Shown piece by piece: positions 55,934-64,000 of a stretch of 64,000 bases of DNA (its first letter is position 1; every line of letters begins with the position of its first letter). Location: assembly GCA_030831945.1 (NCBI GenBank), contig JAURKC010000032.1, forward strand, positions 1 to 64,000. The letters are read 5' to 3'. The stretch is from Ferruginibacter sp. (lineage in GTDB: Bacteria; Bacteroidota; Bacteroidia; Chitinophagales; Chitinophagaceae). The position numbers were made by a program, and so were the translations under genes. The notes beneath the pieces are model-generated. The model did no database searches, was not told the origin of the DNA, and saw only the letters and a list, made by a program, of their open reading frames with translations.

Positions 55934-56434
55934 ATGAGTTTAGACAATATTAATCTTCCTCCACTTGTTTTACAGCAACTTTTCACCCATACACTCATTG
56001 AGGCCAAAAACAATCCCACTGTAGATTCCAAGTCAACGGAAAAGCCGTTTTTAACCCTGGGAAATAACCAGAAAAAAGTGCTGATTTTAGTAGAAAGTGA
56101 AGAAACTTTATATCTTCCAGACAATCAATTAAATTTTTTATTAGGAATCTTAGCTGCTTGCAACTTAACGATGGAAGATGTAGCTATTTTAAATATTAAA
56201 AAAAATCCATCGGTAAATTATCAACGCATCACGGACGAATTAAAATCTGAAAAAGTATTTTTATTCGGACTGCAACCTGATCAAATTGAATTGCCGGTTA
56301 ACTTTCCAACCTATCAAATTCAAAAATTTAATAATCAGGTTTATTTAGCTGCGCCAGCCTTATCAAATTTTCATGACAACAAAGCAGAAAAGACAAGGTT
56401 ATGGATCTGCCTTCAACAAATTTTCAATATCTAA
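55934..56434 (+). CDS. Conserved-looking hypothetical protein, possible HolD (DNA polymerase III psi)-like
   Basis: 166 aa, not a recognised named Bacteroidota family to me. The layout resembles E. coli HolD: a short N-terminal helix (LPPLVLQQLFTHTLIEAKN), a hydrophobic strand KKVLILVESEETL, then helix LPDNQLNFLLGILAACNLTMEDVAILNI, a second strand KVFLFGLQPDQIELP, and a strand-helix ending VYLAAPALSNFHDNKAEKTRLWICLQQIF. HolD has the parallel ending ASPALTDLRANPTARAALWQQI. The similarity is by eye and may be chance. The stop is 3 nt before the rdgB start codon, so it is co-transcribed with the nucleotide-sanitation gene. Confidence 0.6.
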   Translation: MSLDNINLPPLVLQQLFTHTLIEAKNNPTVDSKSTEKPFLTLGNNQKKVLILVESEETLYLPDNQLNFLLGILAACNLTMEDVAILNIKKNPSVNYQRITDELKSEKVFLFGLQPDQIELPVNFPTYQIQKFNNQVYLAAPALSNFHDNKAEKTRLWICLQQIFNI

Positions 56435-56437
56435 AGT

Positions 56438-57019
56438 ATGGATACGCTCATTTTTGCTACTAATAATCAGCATAAAGTGGATGAAGTAAGGCAGGTTTTA
56501 GGAAATCAATTTGCCCTCATTACTTTAAAGGAAGCGGGGATTGATATCGATATTCCCGAACCGCATGACAGCCTAGAAGCCAATGCTTCAGAAAAGTCTT
56601 TCACTATCCATGAACTTACAGGAAAAAATTGCTTCAGCGAGGATACTGGTTTAGAGATATCTTTTCTAAACGGTGCGCCAGGAGTAAAAAGTGCACGCTT
56701 TGCAGGAGAAGACCGATCCTTTGAGGCTAATATTGAAAAGGTATTGCAACTGATGGCTGATACCACTCAACGGCAAGCTCAATTTAGGACTGTCATTTCA
56801 CTGATATTAGATGGTAAAGAATTTCAATTTGAAGGAATTTGCGAAGGAGAAATTCTTACAGAAGAAAGAGGAGAAAAAGGTTTTGGTTATGATCCAATAT
56901 TTTCACCTTCCGGATCGAAACTTAGTTTTGCCGAAATGAATCCAGATGAAAAAAATGCCTGCAGTCACAGAAAAAAAGCAATGGATAAATTGATCGCATT
57001 TTTACAAACCAAAAAGTAA
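56438..57019 (+). CDS. rdgB: Non-canonical purine NTP pyrophosphatase (RdgB/HAM1)
   Basis: 193 aa. It hydrolyses dITP, ITP and XTP to monophosphates, keeping them out of DNA and RNA. Seen: TLIFATNNQHKVDEVRQVLG at the start, CFSEDTGLEISFLNGAPGVKSARFAGE (active-site Glu/Asp loop), GFGYDPIFSPSGSKLSFAEMNPDEKNACSHRKKAM at the end. Three nt separate it from the preceding psi-like gene; convergent with the Nudix gene. Confidence 0.95.
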   Translation: MDTLIFATNNQHKVDEVRQVLGNQFALITLKEAGIDIDIPEPHDSLEANASEKSFTIHELTGKNCFSEDTGLEISFLNGAPGVKSARFAGEDRSFEANIEKVLQLMADTTQRQAQFRTVISLILDGKEFQFEGICEGEILTEERGEKGFGYDPIFSPSGSKLSFAEMNPDEKNACSHRKKAMDKLIAFLQTKK

Positions 57020-57079
57020 TCAAGAAATATTAATAATCAATTTCTACTCTTCTCTTTCTCTGAAAATTATTATACTTCC

Positions 57080-57625
57080 CTATTTTTTTTCAGTATCCAG
57101 CTTTTTAAAAGCATACAAGAGGCAACTTACATGTAATGCCTGCACAATCTCATTTTTTTCAAGCATTGACCTTACCGCTTCTAATGGAATCTGCAGCAGT
57201 TCTATTTCTTCGTTTGCATCCAAACTTTGCGAAGCTACTTTTTTACCCCCTCTAGCTAAGTACAAATAAGTATAGCCAGATAATACCCCTGGATTAGCAG
57301 AAACCTTTCCTAGGTAATCAATAGAAGAGAATTCATATCCTGTTTCCTCTAACAATTCGCGCTCAATAGCAACCAAGGGGTCTTCATTGGGATCAGCAAA
57401 TCCACCTGGTAATTCAATGATAGTCTCTTCCAGCGGATGACGATATTGCCTTTCCATCAAAACATTCCCCTCTTCAGTAATCGCCAATGCACAAACTGTT
57501 GAAGGTAACTCAACTACATAATAGGACTCAACCATTTTTCCTCCAGGAGTTTGACAGACATCTTTTCTGGCAGTAAAATAAGGATGCTTGGAGAGGTATT
57601 CAGAAGACAATTTTTTCCAATTCAT
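57080..57625 (-). CDS. Nudix hydrolase, ADP-ribose pyrophosphatase-like
   Basis: 181 aa. The Nudix box Gx5Ex7REUxEExGU is complete: GFADPNEDPLVAIERELLEETGY. Surrounding features (YYVVELPSTVCALAITEEGNVLMERQYRHPLEETIIELPGG and GYTYLYLARGG) match the NudF/ADP-ribose pyrophosphatase subgroup, which breaks ADP-ribose into AMP and ribose-5-phosphate. Its leader (57626-57696) contains a perfect 15-bp inverted repeat. Upstream on the same strand are the DinB and FKBP genes. Confidence 0.88.
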   Translation of the reverse strand: MNWKKLSSEYLSKHPYFTARKDVCQTPGGKMVESYYVVELPSTVCALAITEEGNVLMERQYRHPLEETIIELPGGFADPNEDPLVAIERELLEETGYEFSSIDYLGKVSANPGVLSGYTYLYLARGGKKVASQSLDANEEIELLQIPLEAVRSMLEKNEIVQALHVSCLLYAFKKLDTEKK

Positions 57626-57642
57626 GCTAATAATTTAAATGA

Positions 57643-57689
57643 TACTTGAAAACATGGTTGACTAATTATCCTGTCCATGTTTTCAAGTA
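57643..57689. promoter_or_regulatory. Perfect 15-bp inverted repeat in the leader of the Nudix gene
   Basis: TACTTGAAAACATGG (57643-57657) and CCATGTTTTCAAGTA (57675-57689) are exact reverse complements, 17 nt apart, 17 nt before the Nudix ATG. No T-run follows on either strand. Candidate operator or RNA hairpin. Confidence 0.6.
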
Positions 57690-57696
57690 ATCTGGA

Positions 57697-58221
57697 TTAC
57701 CATTTCATCCTTTCTCTTAGCGCAGTAATGTGTTTCACATGATGTTTGCCATGCCACGCATAGAGACCTAGCATATGCCAAAGAGTTATCTCCTTTTTTT
57801 GTTCAGGATGAAAGACTATTCTTTCCAAATCAGCCGATGATATACCATTTAACAAGGCAGCCCATCTAGCATGTAAAGCATGCACCAAAGTAATTGAAAC
57901 ATTTATCGGAACGATTTTAGTGTCATTCAAATTCACCCAGGCATCTTGGTTATATGTTTTGATCGTTGGGTTCTCTTCCGTAAGTCCAAGTTTAAAACGA
58001 ATGAATGCATTCATATGACTATCTGCAATATGATTGATTAATTGCTTCACTGTCCATCCGTCTGGCCGATAAGGGGTTTCAATTTGGTACTCATCTAAAT
58101 TCTGGATAGCATTTTCAAGTTCCTTTGGCAAAAACATTATTGCCATTAACCTTTCTTTCAGCTCTTTATCTGAATAGGGTTGAGGAACAAATCGTCCGAT
58201 AGGATAACTAAGGTCTTCCAT
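57697..58221 (-). CDS. YfiT-like DinB superfamily protein (putative thiol transferase/metal-dependent hydrolase)
   Basis: 174 aa, four-helix bundle of the DinB/YfiT type. Metal-ligand histidines are seen in VKQLINHIADSHMNAFIRFKLGL and in HMLGLYAWHGKHHVKHITAL, the conserved Hx3H pattern. N-terminal LSYPIGRFVPQPYSDKELKERL is typical of the YfiT subgroup, whose Bacillus members transfer bacillithiol. Many Bacteroidota make bacillithiol, so a detoxification role is plausible, but no bacillithiol synthesis gene is here. Lies between the FKBP and Nudix genes. Confidence 0.85.
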   Translation of the reverse strand: MEDLSYPIGRFVPQPYSDKELKERLMAIMFLPKELENAIQNLDEYQIETPYRPDGWTVKQLINHIADSHMNAFIRFKLGLTEENPTIKTYNQDAWVNLNDTKIVPINVSITLVHALHARWAALLNGISSADLERIVFHPEQKKEITLWHMLGLYAWHGKHHVKHITALRERMKW

Positions 58222-58243
58222 AAATATAATTTAGATTGTAAAA

Positions 58244-59002
58244 CTACTTTGTAATCGCTGGTTTAATGGCCAATAGCTCCATTTCAAAAATCAATACCGC
58301 TCCTCCAGGTATATCTGCCCCTGCACCTCTTTCACCATAACCAAGTTCACTAGGTATGTACACTTTAAATTTATCTCCAATGTGCATCATTTGCAATATT
58401 TCAGTCCATCCCTTAATCACACCTGCTACTGGTATAGTAAGTGGCTCAGCCCTATCATAAGAGTTGTCAAATTTAAATCCATTGATTAAAGTCCCTGCAT
58501 AATGCGCTACTACTGTATCCTGCAAAGCTGGCTTTGGAGAATTTGCATCTCCCTTCCTTAATACCTCGTATTGTAAACCACTAGGCAGACTAATTACACC
58601 TGGCTTCTTTTTATTGGTTGCTAAAAATGCATTTCCCTGAGATTTTACGTACTCATTTTTTTTAGCCATGCTTCCCTGAATTTTTTCTTGGATGCAAGTA
58701 TTGGATTGCTGCTCATTCATCAAATAGGGTCTTTTATTAAATACATCTTCCATAGCCCTTTGCATAGCTGCATTACTGATTTTTTCAATCCCTTGCTGAC
58801 GCAAATTATTAGCAATATTTAATCCCAATGCATAACTGAAGGAGTCTTCTAAATTTTTCAATATGCTCAACTGGGGTTTGGCAATCGGTTTTGAAGTTTG
58901 TTGTGCCGCTGGATTAACAACTTTTAACTTTGGTTTTGTCTGTGCTTGAACGCTAAGGCATACCATCATGGATACACTAAATGCTAAAATAAAATGCTTC
59001 AT
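58244..59002 (-). CDS. FKBP-type peptidyl-prolyl cis-trans isomerase, exported
   Basis: 252 aa with a signal peptide (about 1-20, ending VQAQ). An N-terminal dimerisation domain (FKBP_N, about 45-120: DSFSYALGLNIANNLRQQGIEKIS) is followed by the FKBP catalytic domain (LPSGLQYEVLRKGD, VVAHYAGTLINGFKFDNSYDRAEPLTIPVAGVIKGWTEILQMMHIGDKFKVYIPSELGYGERGAG, LIFEMELLAI). It speeds proline isomerisation of periplasmic or outer-membrane clients, like FkpA. Same strand as the ABC ATPase 35 nt upstream and the DinB gene 22 nt downstream, so possibly one transcript. Confidence 0.93.
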   Translation of the reverse strand: MKHFILAFSVSMMVCLSVQAQTKPKLKVVNPAAQQTSKPIAKPQLSILKNLEDSFSYALGLNIANNLRQQGIEKISNAAMQRAMEDVFNKRPYLMNEQQSNTCIQEKIQGSMAKKNEYVKSQGNAFLATNKKKPGVISLPSGLQYEVLRKGDANSPKPALQDTVVAHYAGTLINGFKFDNSYDRAEPLTIPVAGVIKGWTEILQMMHIGDKFKVYIPSELGYGERGAGADIPGGAVLIFEMELLAIKPAITK

Positions 59003-59037
59003 TTCTTTGGTTTGATTGTTTATAAAATATAAAAAAA

Positions 59038-59799
59038 TTATTCTGCTCTCATTTCTTTACCAGTCAGGCTGATAAAAACGTCCTCTAAGTTAGCGGACTT
59101 TATAGGTTTAGGCTTTTCAAAACCTGATCTTACTAAATCATCAATCATTTTATCTGGTGAAGCCAGTGCTATAATTTTCCCCTCGTCCATAATGGCAATG
59201 CGATCACACAACTGCTCTGCTTCATCCATATAATGAGTGGTAATAATTACAGTGGTTCCTTTTTCCCTGATAGATTTTATTAAATCCCACAAATTCCTTC
59301 TTGCTTGAGGATCTAGACCAGTTGTAGGCTCATCTAAAAACACAATTTTAGGTTGGTTGATGAGGGTGGTGGCAATTGAAAAACGTTGCTTTTGTCCACC
59401 GCTCAATTGCTTGTATTTACTCTTCGCTTTTTCAGTAAGGTTTACCAATTGAAGTAATTCCATTGGATCTACTTCTTGATTATATAATCCAGAAAACAAT
59501 TCTATTAACTCCAATAAATTTAATCCAGGATAAAATCCAGACGTCTGCAATTGAACGCCGATTATTTTTTTGATATGATTAGGTTCATTATCAAGATTCA
59601 TTCCAGCCACCATCACCTCTCCACTAGTTTTTGAGCGCAGCGTCTCCATAATTTCAAGGGTAGTTGATTTACCTGCACCATTGGGACCCAACAATCCAAA
59701 TATCTCCCCTTCCAACACATCAAATGATATATCTTTTACGGCTTCAAAAGCTCCGTAATTTTTTCTCAAATTCTTTACCGAAATAATGATATCATTCAT
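59038..59799 (-). CDS. ABC transporter ATP-binding protein
   Basis: 253 aa. Walker A LLGPNGAGKSTTLEIME, Q-loop LQTSGFYPGL, signature QLSGGQKQRFSIATTLI, Walker B IVFLDEPTTGLDPQARRN and H-loop IITTHYMDEAEQ are all intact. The EIFGLLGPNGAGKST form and about 250-aa length fit ABC-2 type drug or lipid exporters. No permease gene sits next to it in the window; the adjacent gene on the same strand is the FKBP isomerase. It must work with a permease encoded elsewhere. Confidence 0.92.
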   Translation of the reverse strand: MNDIIISVKNLRKNYGAFEAVKDISFDVLEGEIFGLLGPNGAGKSTTLEIMETLRSKTSGEVMVAGMNLDNEPNHIKKIIGVQLQTSGFYPGLNLLELIELFSGLYNQEVDPMELLQLVNLTEKAKSKYKQLSGGQKQRFSIATTLINQPKIVFLDEPTTGLDPQARRNLWDLIKSIREKGTTVIITTHYMDEAEQLCDRIAIMDEGKIIALASPDKMIDDLVRSGFEKPKPIKSANLEDVFISLTGKEMRAE

Positions 59800-60195
59800 A
59801 ACCCAAACGCTAAAAAAGGCTTTAATCCCATATAAATTTTGCAGCTATTCAACTAGATGCAAAATGATACTATTCACCTGTTTATATTGTAAAAGTAATG
59901 AAAGAAGCAACAATTCAAATGTATTTAACCCTTAAATAAACTTAGGTAAGCCTCATTGATTTTTAAAATTGTCCCAATAATCACAAAAATGGGGATTAAA
60001 TATATTTTATTTCCAGAACTATCAAGTTCAAAGAAGCTGAAAATTTAATTACCTAGAAATTGGATGGACCGTATACAAAATCAACCCTTACTGGTCTAGA
60101 GTTAATTTCAGATTGCCAATTTTACAATTTAGATTTGCAATGTGAAATAAGTTGAATATTTTTTTATTCTGAACCCAGTTAAATTATTATCATAA
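59800..60195. other. 396-nt divergent intergenic region
   Basis: Separates the ABC ATPase (minus) from aspartokinase (plus). Apart from TAGATTTGC at 60130-60138, which matches the -7 consensus and could drive the aspartokinase gene, I see no gene, hairpin or riboswitch-like element. Confidence 0.45.
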
Positions 60196-61451
60196 ATGAA
60201 GGTTTTTAAATTTGGAGGTGCAAGTATCAGTAGCGTCGAAAGAATTCAAAATGTTGCCAAAATTATTCAACAGTATAAAGGGGAAAAATTGTTGATTATA
60301 TTTTCAGCTATGGGAAAGGTTACCAATGATCTTGAAAAAGTAGCTAATGCCTTTTATGCTGGTAATAAAGAAGAGTCATTAGCCTTATTTTATCAAGTAA
60401 AACAAATGCACCTTGACCTATCTCAACAATTAAATAATCAGGCGATAGCTGAACTCTCCAATATTTTTACAGAAATTGAATGGCTACTTCATGATAAACC
60501 CGTCAGAGACTATGATTATTACTACGATCAAATCGTTTGCTGTGGTGAACTACTAAGCACTGTTTGCATCAGTGAGTACTTAAACACAGTCGATTGTAAG
60601 AATGAATGGATAGACGTTAGGGATATTTTTAGAACAGATGATAACTTTAGGGAAGCCAATATTGACTGGACTTTCAGTCAACAAAAGGTTAATGAAATAA
60701 TAAAGCCTTTATTTAATAATACTGACATTGTCATCACTCAAGGATTTATAGGTGCTACAGATGAAAATGAAAGTACCACCTTTGGTAGAGAAGGTAGCGA
60801 TTATAGCGCAGCAATTTTTTCCAATATGTTGGATGCAGAAAGTCAAACAATTTGGAAAGATGTAGAAGGTGTAATGAATGCTGATCCGAAATTATTTCCT
60901 GCAGCACAAATAATTGACCAATTAAGTTACCTAGAGGTAATTGAAATGGCTTATTATGGAGCACAGGTAATTCATCCCAAAACGATTAAGCCACTTCAAA
61001 ACAAAGGCATTCCACTGTTAGTAAAATGTTTTTTAAACCCGGATCTACCAGGTACTATTATCAGCAATCAGCCTACACTTAATTTACCTCCCATCATTGT
61101 TATGAAAGAAAAGCAAGTACTGATGCAGGTTAGTTCAAGGGATTTTCATTTGTTGAAGACAACTTGGTAGCCAAACTGCATAACTTACTTTTAGAAAATA
61201 AAATTCGGCCTAGCCTTTCGCAAAATGGAGCGATCAGCTTGCTTTGCAGCATGGATGATCGTCCTGAAAAAATTGAAAAGCTAGCGCTGGCAGCAAGTGA
61301 ATTCTTTGATGTGCAAATTGAAAAAAATTGTACACTACTAACTATCCGACATTACAATGAAAAAGTAATCAAAGAATTAACAGAGGGAAGAATTCAATTT
61401 TTAAGTCAAAAGACAAAGGAAACCATTCAAATTTTACTCAAAACGAAATAA
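60196..61451 (+). pseudogene. lysC: Aspartate kinase, interrupted by a one-base frameshift
   Basis: Two frames together span a 418-aa aspartokinase. The first (60196-61170) has KVFKFGGASISSVERIQN, the DYDYYYDQIVCCGELLST helix, TTFGREGSDYSAAIFSNMLDA, IWKDVEGVMNADPKL and VIHPKTIKPLQNKGIPLLVK. The second (to 61451) carries the end of the regulatory ACT region (ISLLCSMDDRPEKIEKLA). The shift is in the T-run at 61143-61146: a fifth T would give SSRDFSFVEDNLVAKL, the expected family sequence. It catalyses the first step to lysine/DAP, threonine and methionine. Either a genuine pseudogene, an expressed kinase lacking its last ACT part, or a homopolymer sequencing error. Confidence 0.85.
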
Positions 61452-61464
61452 CTAACGGTAACGC

Positions 61465-62232
61465 CTAATTGACAATATATTGCCCTTGCTTATTAATAAG
61501 AATCACCGGCAATTGTTTCTTTGCTTCAAAATATTCAAAAGCGGATTGTAAGGTACCTGCAAAATGCTGCAAGGGTTTATTATCCTTGGTAGCTAGGGCT
61601 AAATATTCAGCAGACTTTTTAACATTATACTTTATCGGAAATACATGTACAGGAATAAAATCCTGTCCAATTTCTTTTACCTGTGCAGCAAGAATATATA
61701 ATTCTTCGATAGGGAAATCGCTGATAGGAATACAACCTGTAGAAACACAACTTCCATGAATATAAATACTATTTCCTGGGCGATAAGAATCACTCAATAA
61801 TTTATCGGAGGCATTGGGATAGTTTAGCCCCAATGCTAAATGGTAATTACTACTGGGGTTAAATTCATTAATATAATAAAAACCTTCTGGCACCTGATAA
61901 TCTCCTTCCATTCGCTTAGGTCCCATCGTACCACTTTGCATACAAATTTTGTATGTTTTGAATAGTTTAAAAGTTGATTTTTTTTCTTCCTTCACCCATA
62001 CTTCAAGCTGGCGATCATACTTAAAACTGCGCAGGTATAATTGTTCGGGAGGCCACTGAAGTTTCTTTTCTTCAAATTGTTTTTTCAGGGTGTCTTCTGT
62101 TTTTGAAACTAAATCAACTTGCTTTCCTAAAAACTTAGAGTAATTAATGAAACTAGTTTGAGCAAACAGCATAGTGGTTGATCCACTTATTAAAAAACAA
62201 GACAGAGAAAAAAGCCATCGAAGGATATTCAT
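61465..62232 (-). CDS. L,D-transpeptidase (YkuD) family protein, exported
   Basis: 255 aa from the ATG at 62230-62232 (MNILRWLFSLSCFLISG), nine codons inside the longest frame, chosen for the signal peptide ending MLFAQ. The YkuD catalytic motif is HGSCVSTGCIPISD, with His, Ser and Cys in the HxxxxSxGCI pattern. KTYKICMQSGTMGPKRMEGDYQVPEGFYYINEF is the upstream substrate strand. Such enzymes form 3-3 crosslinks or attach proteins to peptidoglycan. It converges with the aspartokinase gene, 13 nt apart, and has no operon partner. The exact substrate is unknown. Confidence 0.88.
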   Translation of the reverse strand: MNILRWLFSLSCFLISGSTTMLFAQTSFINYSKFLGKQVDLVSKTEDTLKKQFEEKKLQWPPEQLYLRSFKYDRQLEVWVKEEKKSTFKLFKTYKICMQSGTMGPKRMEGDYQVPEGFYYINEFNPSSNYHLALGLNYPNASDKLLSDSYRPGNSIYIHGSCVSTGCIPISDFPIEELYILAAQVKEIGQDFIPVHVFPIKYNVKKSAEYLALATKDNKPLQHFAGTLQSAFEYFEAKKQLPVILINKQGQYIVN

Positions 62233-62529
62233 ATTGATTGCTATTGGAGTTAAATACACTACAACGTAAAAATAACATTTTTATTGAAAGAGGAGATGTT
62301 AAAAGGATTTTTAAAACGCTTGTTATATGTAATTAAAATAAATATAATTCCACAAAAAAAATAATCAAAAGTTATATTGCTAACCCTCTCCTATTGAAAA
62401 AATCCATTGGTAATCATTTAGATTAAAATCTATCCGTTTACTAAAAGAAAAAGTCCTCAATAGGGGGAATTTCCAATAGCTTAAGTTAAATTCGCAATTC
62501 AATAGTTTCTAAATCCCCCATTCAAAGTT
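62233..62529. other. Divergent intergenic region with an inverted repeat
   Basis: 297 nt between the transpeptidase and purK starts. CCTATTGA (62390-62397) and TCAATAGG (62457-62464) are inverted repeats about 60 nt apart; otherwise AT-rich, no gene seen. Confidence 0.45.
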
Positions 62530-63732
62530 TTGGAAATGCTTGCCAACCCAAATCAATCCAATATTAATAGTTCCTCTCCCCTCATTAGGAGTGGTTCAAA
62601 GGGGCAACCCAAGGCTGGAATATTGGGTGGAGGTCAACTTGGGAGAATGCTTTTGCAAGCTGCAGCCAACTATCCAGTAGAAACTTTTGTGATGGAAAAT
62701 GACCCTAACTGTCCATCAGCTCACCTTTGTCACCATTTTACTAAAGGTGATATTACAAATTTCGATGATGTATATAATTTTGGCAAAGGATTAGACCTGC
62801 TCACGATTGAAATTGAGAGTGTTAATGAAGAGGCACTTGAAAAGTTACAACAGGAGGGGGTAAAAATTTATCCTCATCCATCTGCTTTAAGAATTATAAA
62901 AGACAAAATATTACAAAAGCAATTTTACAAAGACGCCGAAATTCCTACCAGCGAATTTATTATTACTCAAACTAAAGAAGAACTTCCCCAGCACGAACAT
63001 CTTTTACCCGCCGTTCATAAACTTGGTAAAGGAGGCTATGATGGTAAAGGAGTACAAATCATTCATACAAAAGCTGATTTCGAAAAAGGCTTTAATGGTC
63101 CAGCTGTTTTAGAAAAAATGGTAACCATTAAAAAAGAGATTGCAGTAATGATTGCGGTCAATGATAAAGGTGAAACCGCTGTTTATCCTGCTGTAGACAT
63201 GGTGTTTGATCCAAGTCTCAATTTATTAGCGTATCAAGTGAGCCCTGCAGATCTTTCAGAAAAAACAATGTGGAAAGTGGAAGCGGTCGCTATGAAAGTG
63301 GTAAAGGAATTAAAAAGTCCAGGAATTTTTGCAGTTGAACTTTTTGTCGACTTGAATGATCAAGTTTTTGTAAACGAAACCGCACCAAGAGTGCACAATA
63401 GCGGTCATCATACGATAGAGGCCAACTATTCCTCTCAGTTTGATATGTTATGGAGAGTTATGCTAGCTTATCCATTAGGATGCACAGACCATATATTGCC
63501 TGCAGCAATAGTAAATCTGATAGGTGCGGAAGGATTTAGTGGCCCAGCTGTATATGAAGGGTTGAATGAAATCCTGCAATTAGAAAACGTTTTTGTACAT
63601 ATTTATGGCAAAAAAGAAACTAAGCCAGGTCGAAAAATGGGTCACGTTACTATTTTAAGCAAAGAAAAACAGGAGCTAATTCACCAAGCTACACGCATTA
63701 AAAATAATTTGACAGTAAAAACCCTGTCGTAA
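62530..63732 (+). CDS. purK: 5-(carboxyamino)imidazole ribonucleotide synthase, with N-terminal extension
   Basis: 400 aa. The enzyme carboxylates AIR using ATP and bicarbonate in purine synthesis. The true domain starts at about residue 29 (AGILGGGQLGRMLLQAAANYP) and shows the ATP-grasp fold: LLTIEIESVNEEALEKL, KILQKQFYKDAEIPTSEF, HKLGKGGYDGKGVQI, KEIAVMIAVNDKGETAVYPAVDM, GIFAVELFVDLNDQVFVNETAPRVHNSGHHTIEA. The first 28 residues are a Ser/Asn/Pro-rich stretch unlike the family, and no ATG lies nearer the domain. Start codon choice therefore remains open. Sits upstream of an RND adaptor gene but probably not co-functional. Confidence 0.92.
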   Translation: MEMLANPNQSNINSSSPLIRSGSKGQPKAGILGGGQLGRMLLQAAANYPVETFVMENDPNCPSAHLCHHFTKGDITNFDDVYNFGKGLDLLTIEIESVNEEALEKLQQEGVKIYPHPSALRIIKDKILQKQFYKDAEIPTSEFIITQTKEELPQHEHLLPAVHKLGKGGYDGKGVQIIHTKADFEKGFNGPAVLEKMVTIKKEIAVMIAVNDKGETAVYPAVDMVFDPSLNLLAYQVSPADLSEKTMWKVEAVAMKVVKELKSPGIFAVELFVDLNDQVFVNETAPRVHNSGHHTIEANYSSQFDMLWRVMLAYPLGCTDHILPAAIVNLIGAEGFSGPAVYEGLNEILQLENVFVHIYGKKETKPGRKMGHVTILSKEKQELIHQATRIKNNLTVKTLS

Positions 63733-63792
63733 TTTTTAATACTGAAATATAGATTTTTAACTTACTTTTAAATATATAAAACCAACTATACA

Positions 63793-64000
63793 ATGAGGTT
63801 GAATTTGAATCACAGCATTTGGTCCTTAGTTTTAACCATGGCTATTTTTAGCTGTTCAGAGGTTAAAGAAAAAACTGAAAAACCAAAACCTACTACCCCA
63901 AAAGATATAAAGGCAGACGTATATATTGTTGCCCCTCAAACTCTTTCTCAGGATATTGAGGTAGCAGGAAGTTTACTAGCTGCTGAAGAAGTAGAATTAC
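63793..64000 (+). CDS. RND efflux adaptor lipoprotein, 5' part only (cut by window edge)
   Basis: From ATG 63793 the frame stays open to the window end, 69 codons. N-terminal hydrophobic segment SIWSLVLTMAIFSC with lipobox IFSC (Cys about 21), then a charged linker (KEKTEKPKP) and YIVAPQTLSQDIEVAGSLLAAEEVEL, matching the beta-strand start of HlyD/MFP adaptors (compare IKIPGELIANQQVDL in the complete adaptor at 13.4 kb). The remainder, and any pump gene, are outside the window. Confidence 0.75.
   Translation, partial: MRLNLNHSIWSLVLTMAIFSCSEVKEKTEKPKPTTPKDIKADVYIVAPQTLSQDIEVAGSLLAAEEVEL

Noticed and set aside
55855..56124. 89-aa minus-strand open frame over the psi-like gene
   Set aside because: Overlaps ilvE's start and is antisense to a better coding frame with operon context.

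Overview
The window looks like a chromosomal segment of an AT-rich Bacteroidota bacterium, most likely in Chitinophagales/Chitinophagaceae. The signs are paired type IX secretion (T9SS) C-terminal sorting domains, two PorP/SprF-like outer-membrane genes, absence of Shine-Dalgarno sequences, promoters of the TAnnTTTG(C) type, and a Bacteroidota-style S10-spc ribosomal cluster. The species is not determined.

Layout: (1) 1-12.1 kb, minus strand, is a surface/secretion cluster: a lipoprotein, a 1193-aa protein with YadA-like head repeats and a DUF1566 domain, a type A T9SS cargo, a second lipoprotein, a 1820-aa type B T9SS cargo with LamG-like modules, and the start of a PorP/SprF gene cut by the window edge. 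(2) 12.3-22 kb, minus strand: an outer-membrane barrel, an RND tripartite efflux operon, and a PQQ dehydrogenase with a built-in heme c domain. (3) 21.8-25.9 kb: a second PorP/SprF gene translationally coupled to an M43 metalloprotease with a type B sorting domain. (4) 26-34 kb: a nitroreductase, tmRNA (ssrA, minus strand), a membrane-anchored MutS-like ATPase, ribosomal protein S1, a small membrane protein, a BaiN/HI0933-type flavoprotein and map. (5) 34-46 kb, minus strand: secY and the S10-spc ribosomal genes from rplO back to rpsJ. (6) 46-54.6 kb: fusA, then cysM, a cytochrome c lipoprotein with a DUF1080 lipoprotein, an APC permease, and rpsG-rpsL. This block is bracketed by two 206-bp copies of a strongly structured dispersed repeat. 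(7) 54.8-64 kb, housekeeping: ilvE, a psi-like hypothetical protein, rdgB, a Nudix hydrolase, a YfiT-like DinB protein, an FKBP isomerase, an ABC ATPase, a frameshifted aspartokinase, an L,D-transpeptidase, purK and the start of an RND adaptor lipoprotein.

How it works together: the first 12 kb and 22-26 kb encode secreted or surface proteins plus the PorP-like barrel genes that usually accompany T9SS type B cargo. The middle is the core translation machinery, driven by separate promoters upstream of rpsJ, fusA, rpsL, rpsA and map. The str operon is split by unrelated metabolic genes, and the genes that often follow map (infA, rpmJ, rpsM, rpsK, rpsD, rpoA, rplQ) are absent.

Most worth a second look: the 206-bp structured repeat family; the adhesin-like surface cluster; a possible HolD (psi)-like protein beside rdgB; a one-base frameshift in aspartokinase; and a perfect 15-bp inverted repeat in the Nudix gene leader. 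No CRISPR array, prophage, insertion sequence, rRNA or tRNA gene was seen.
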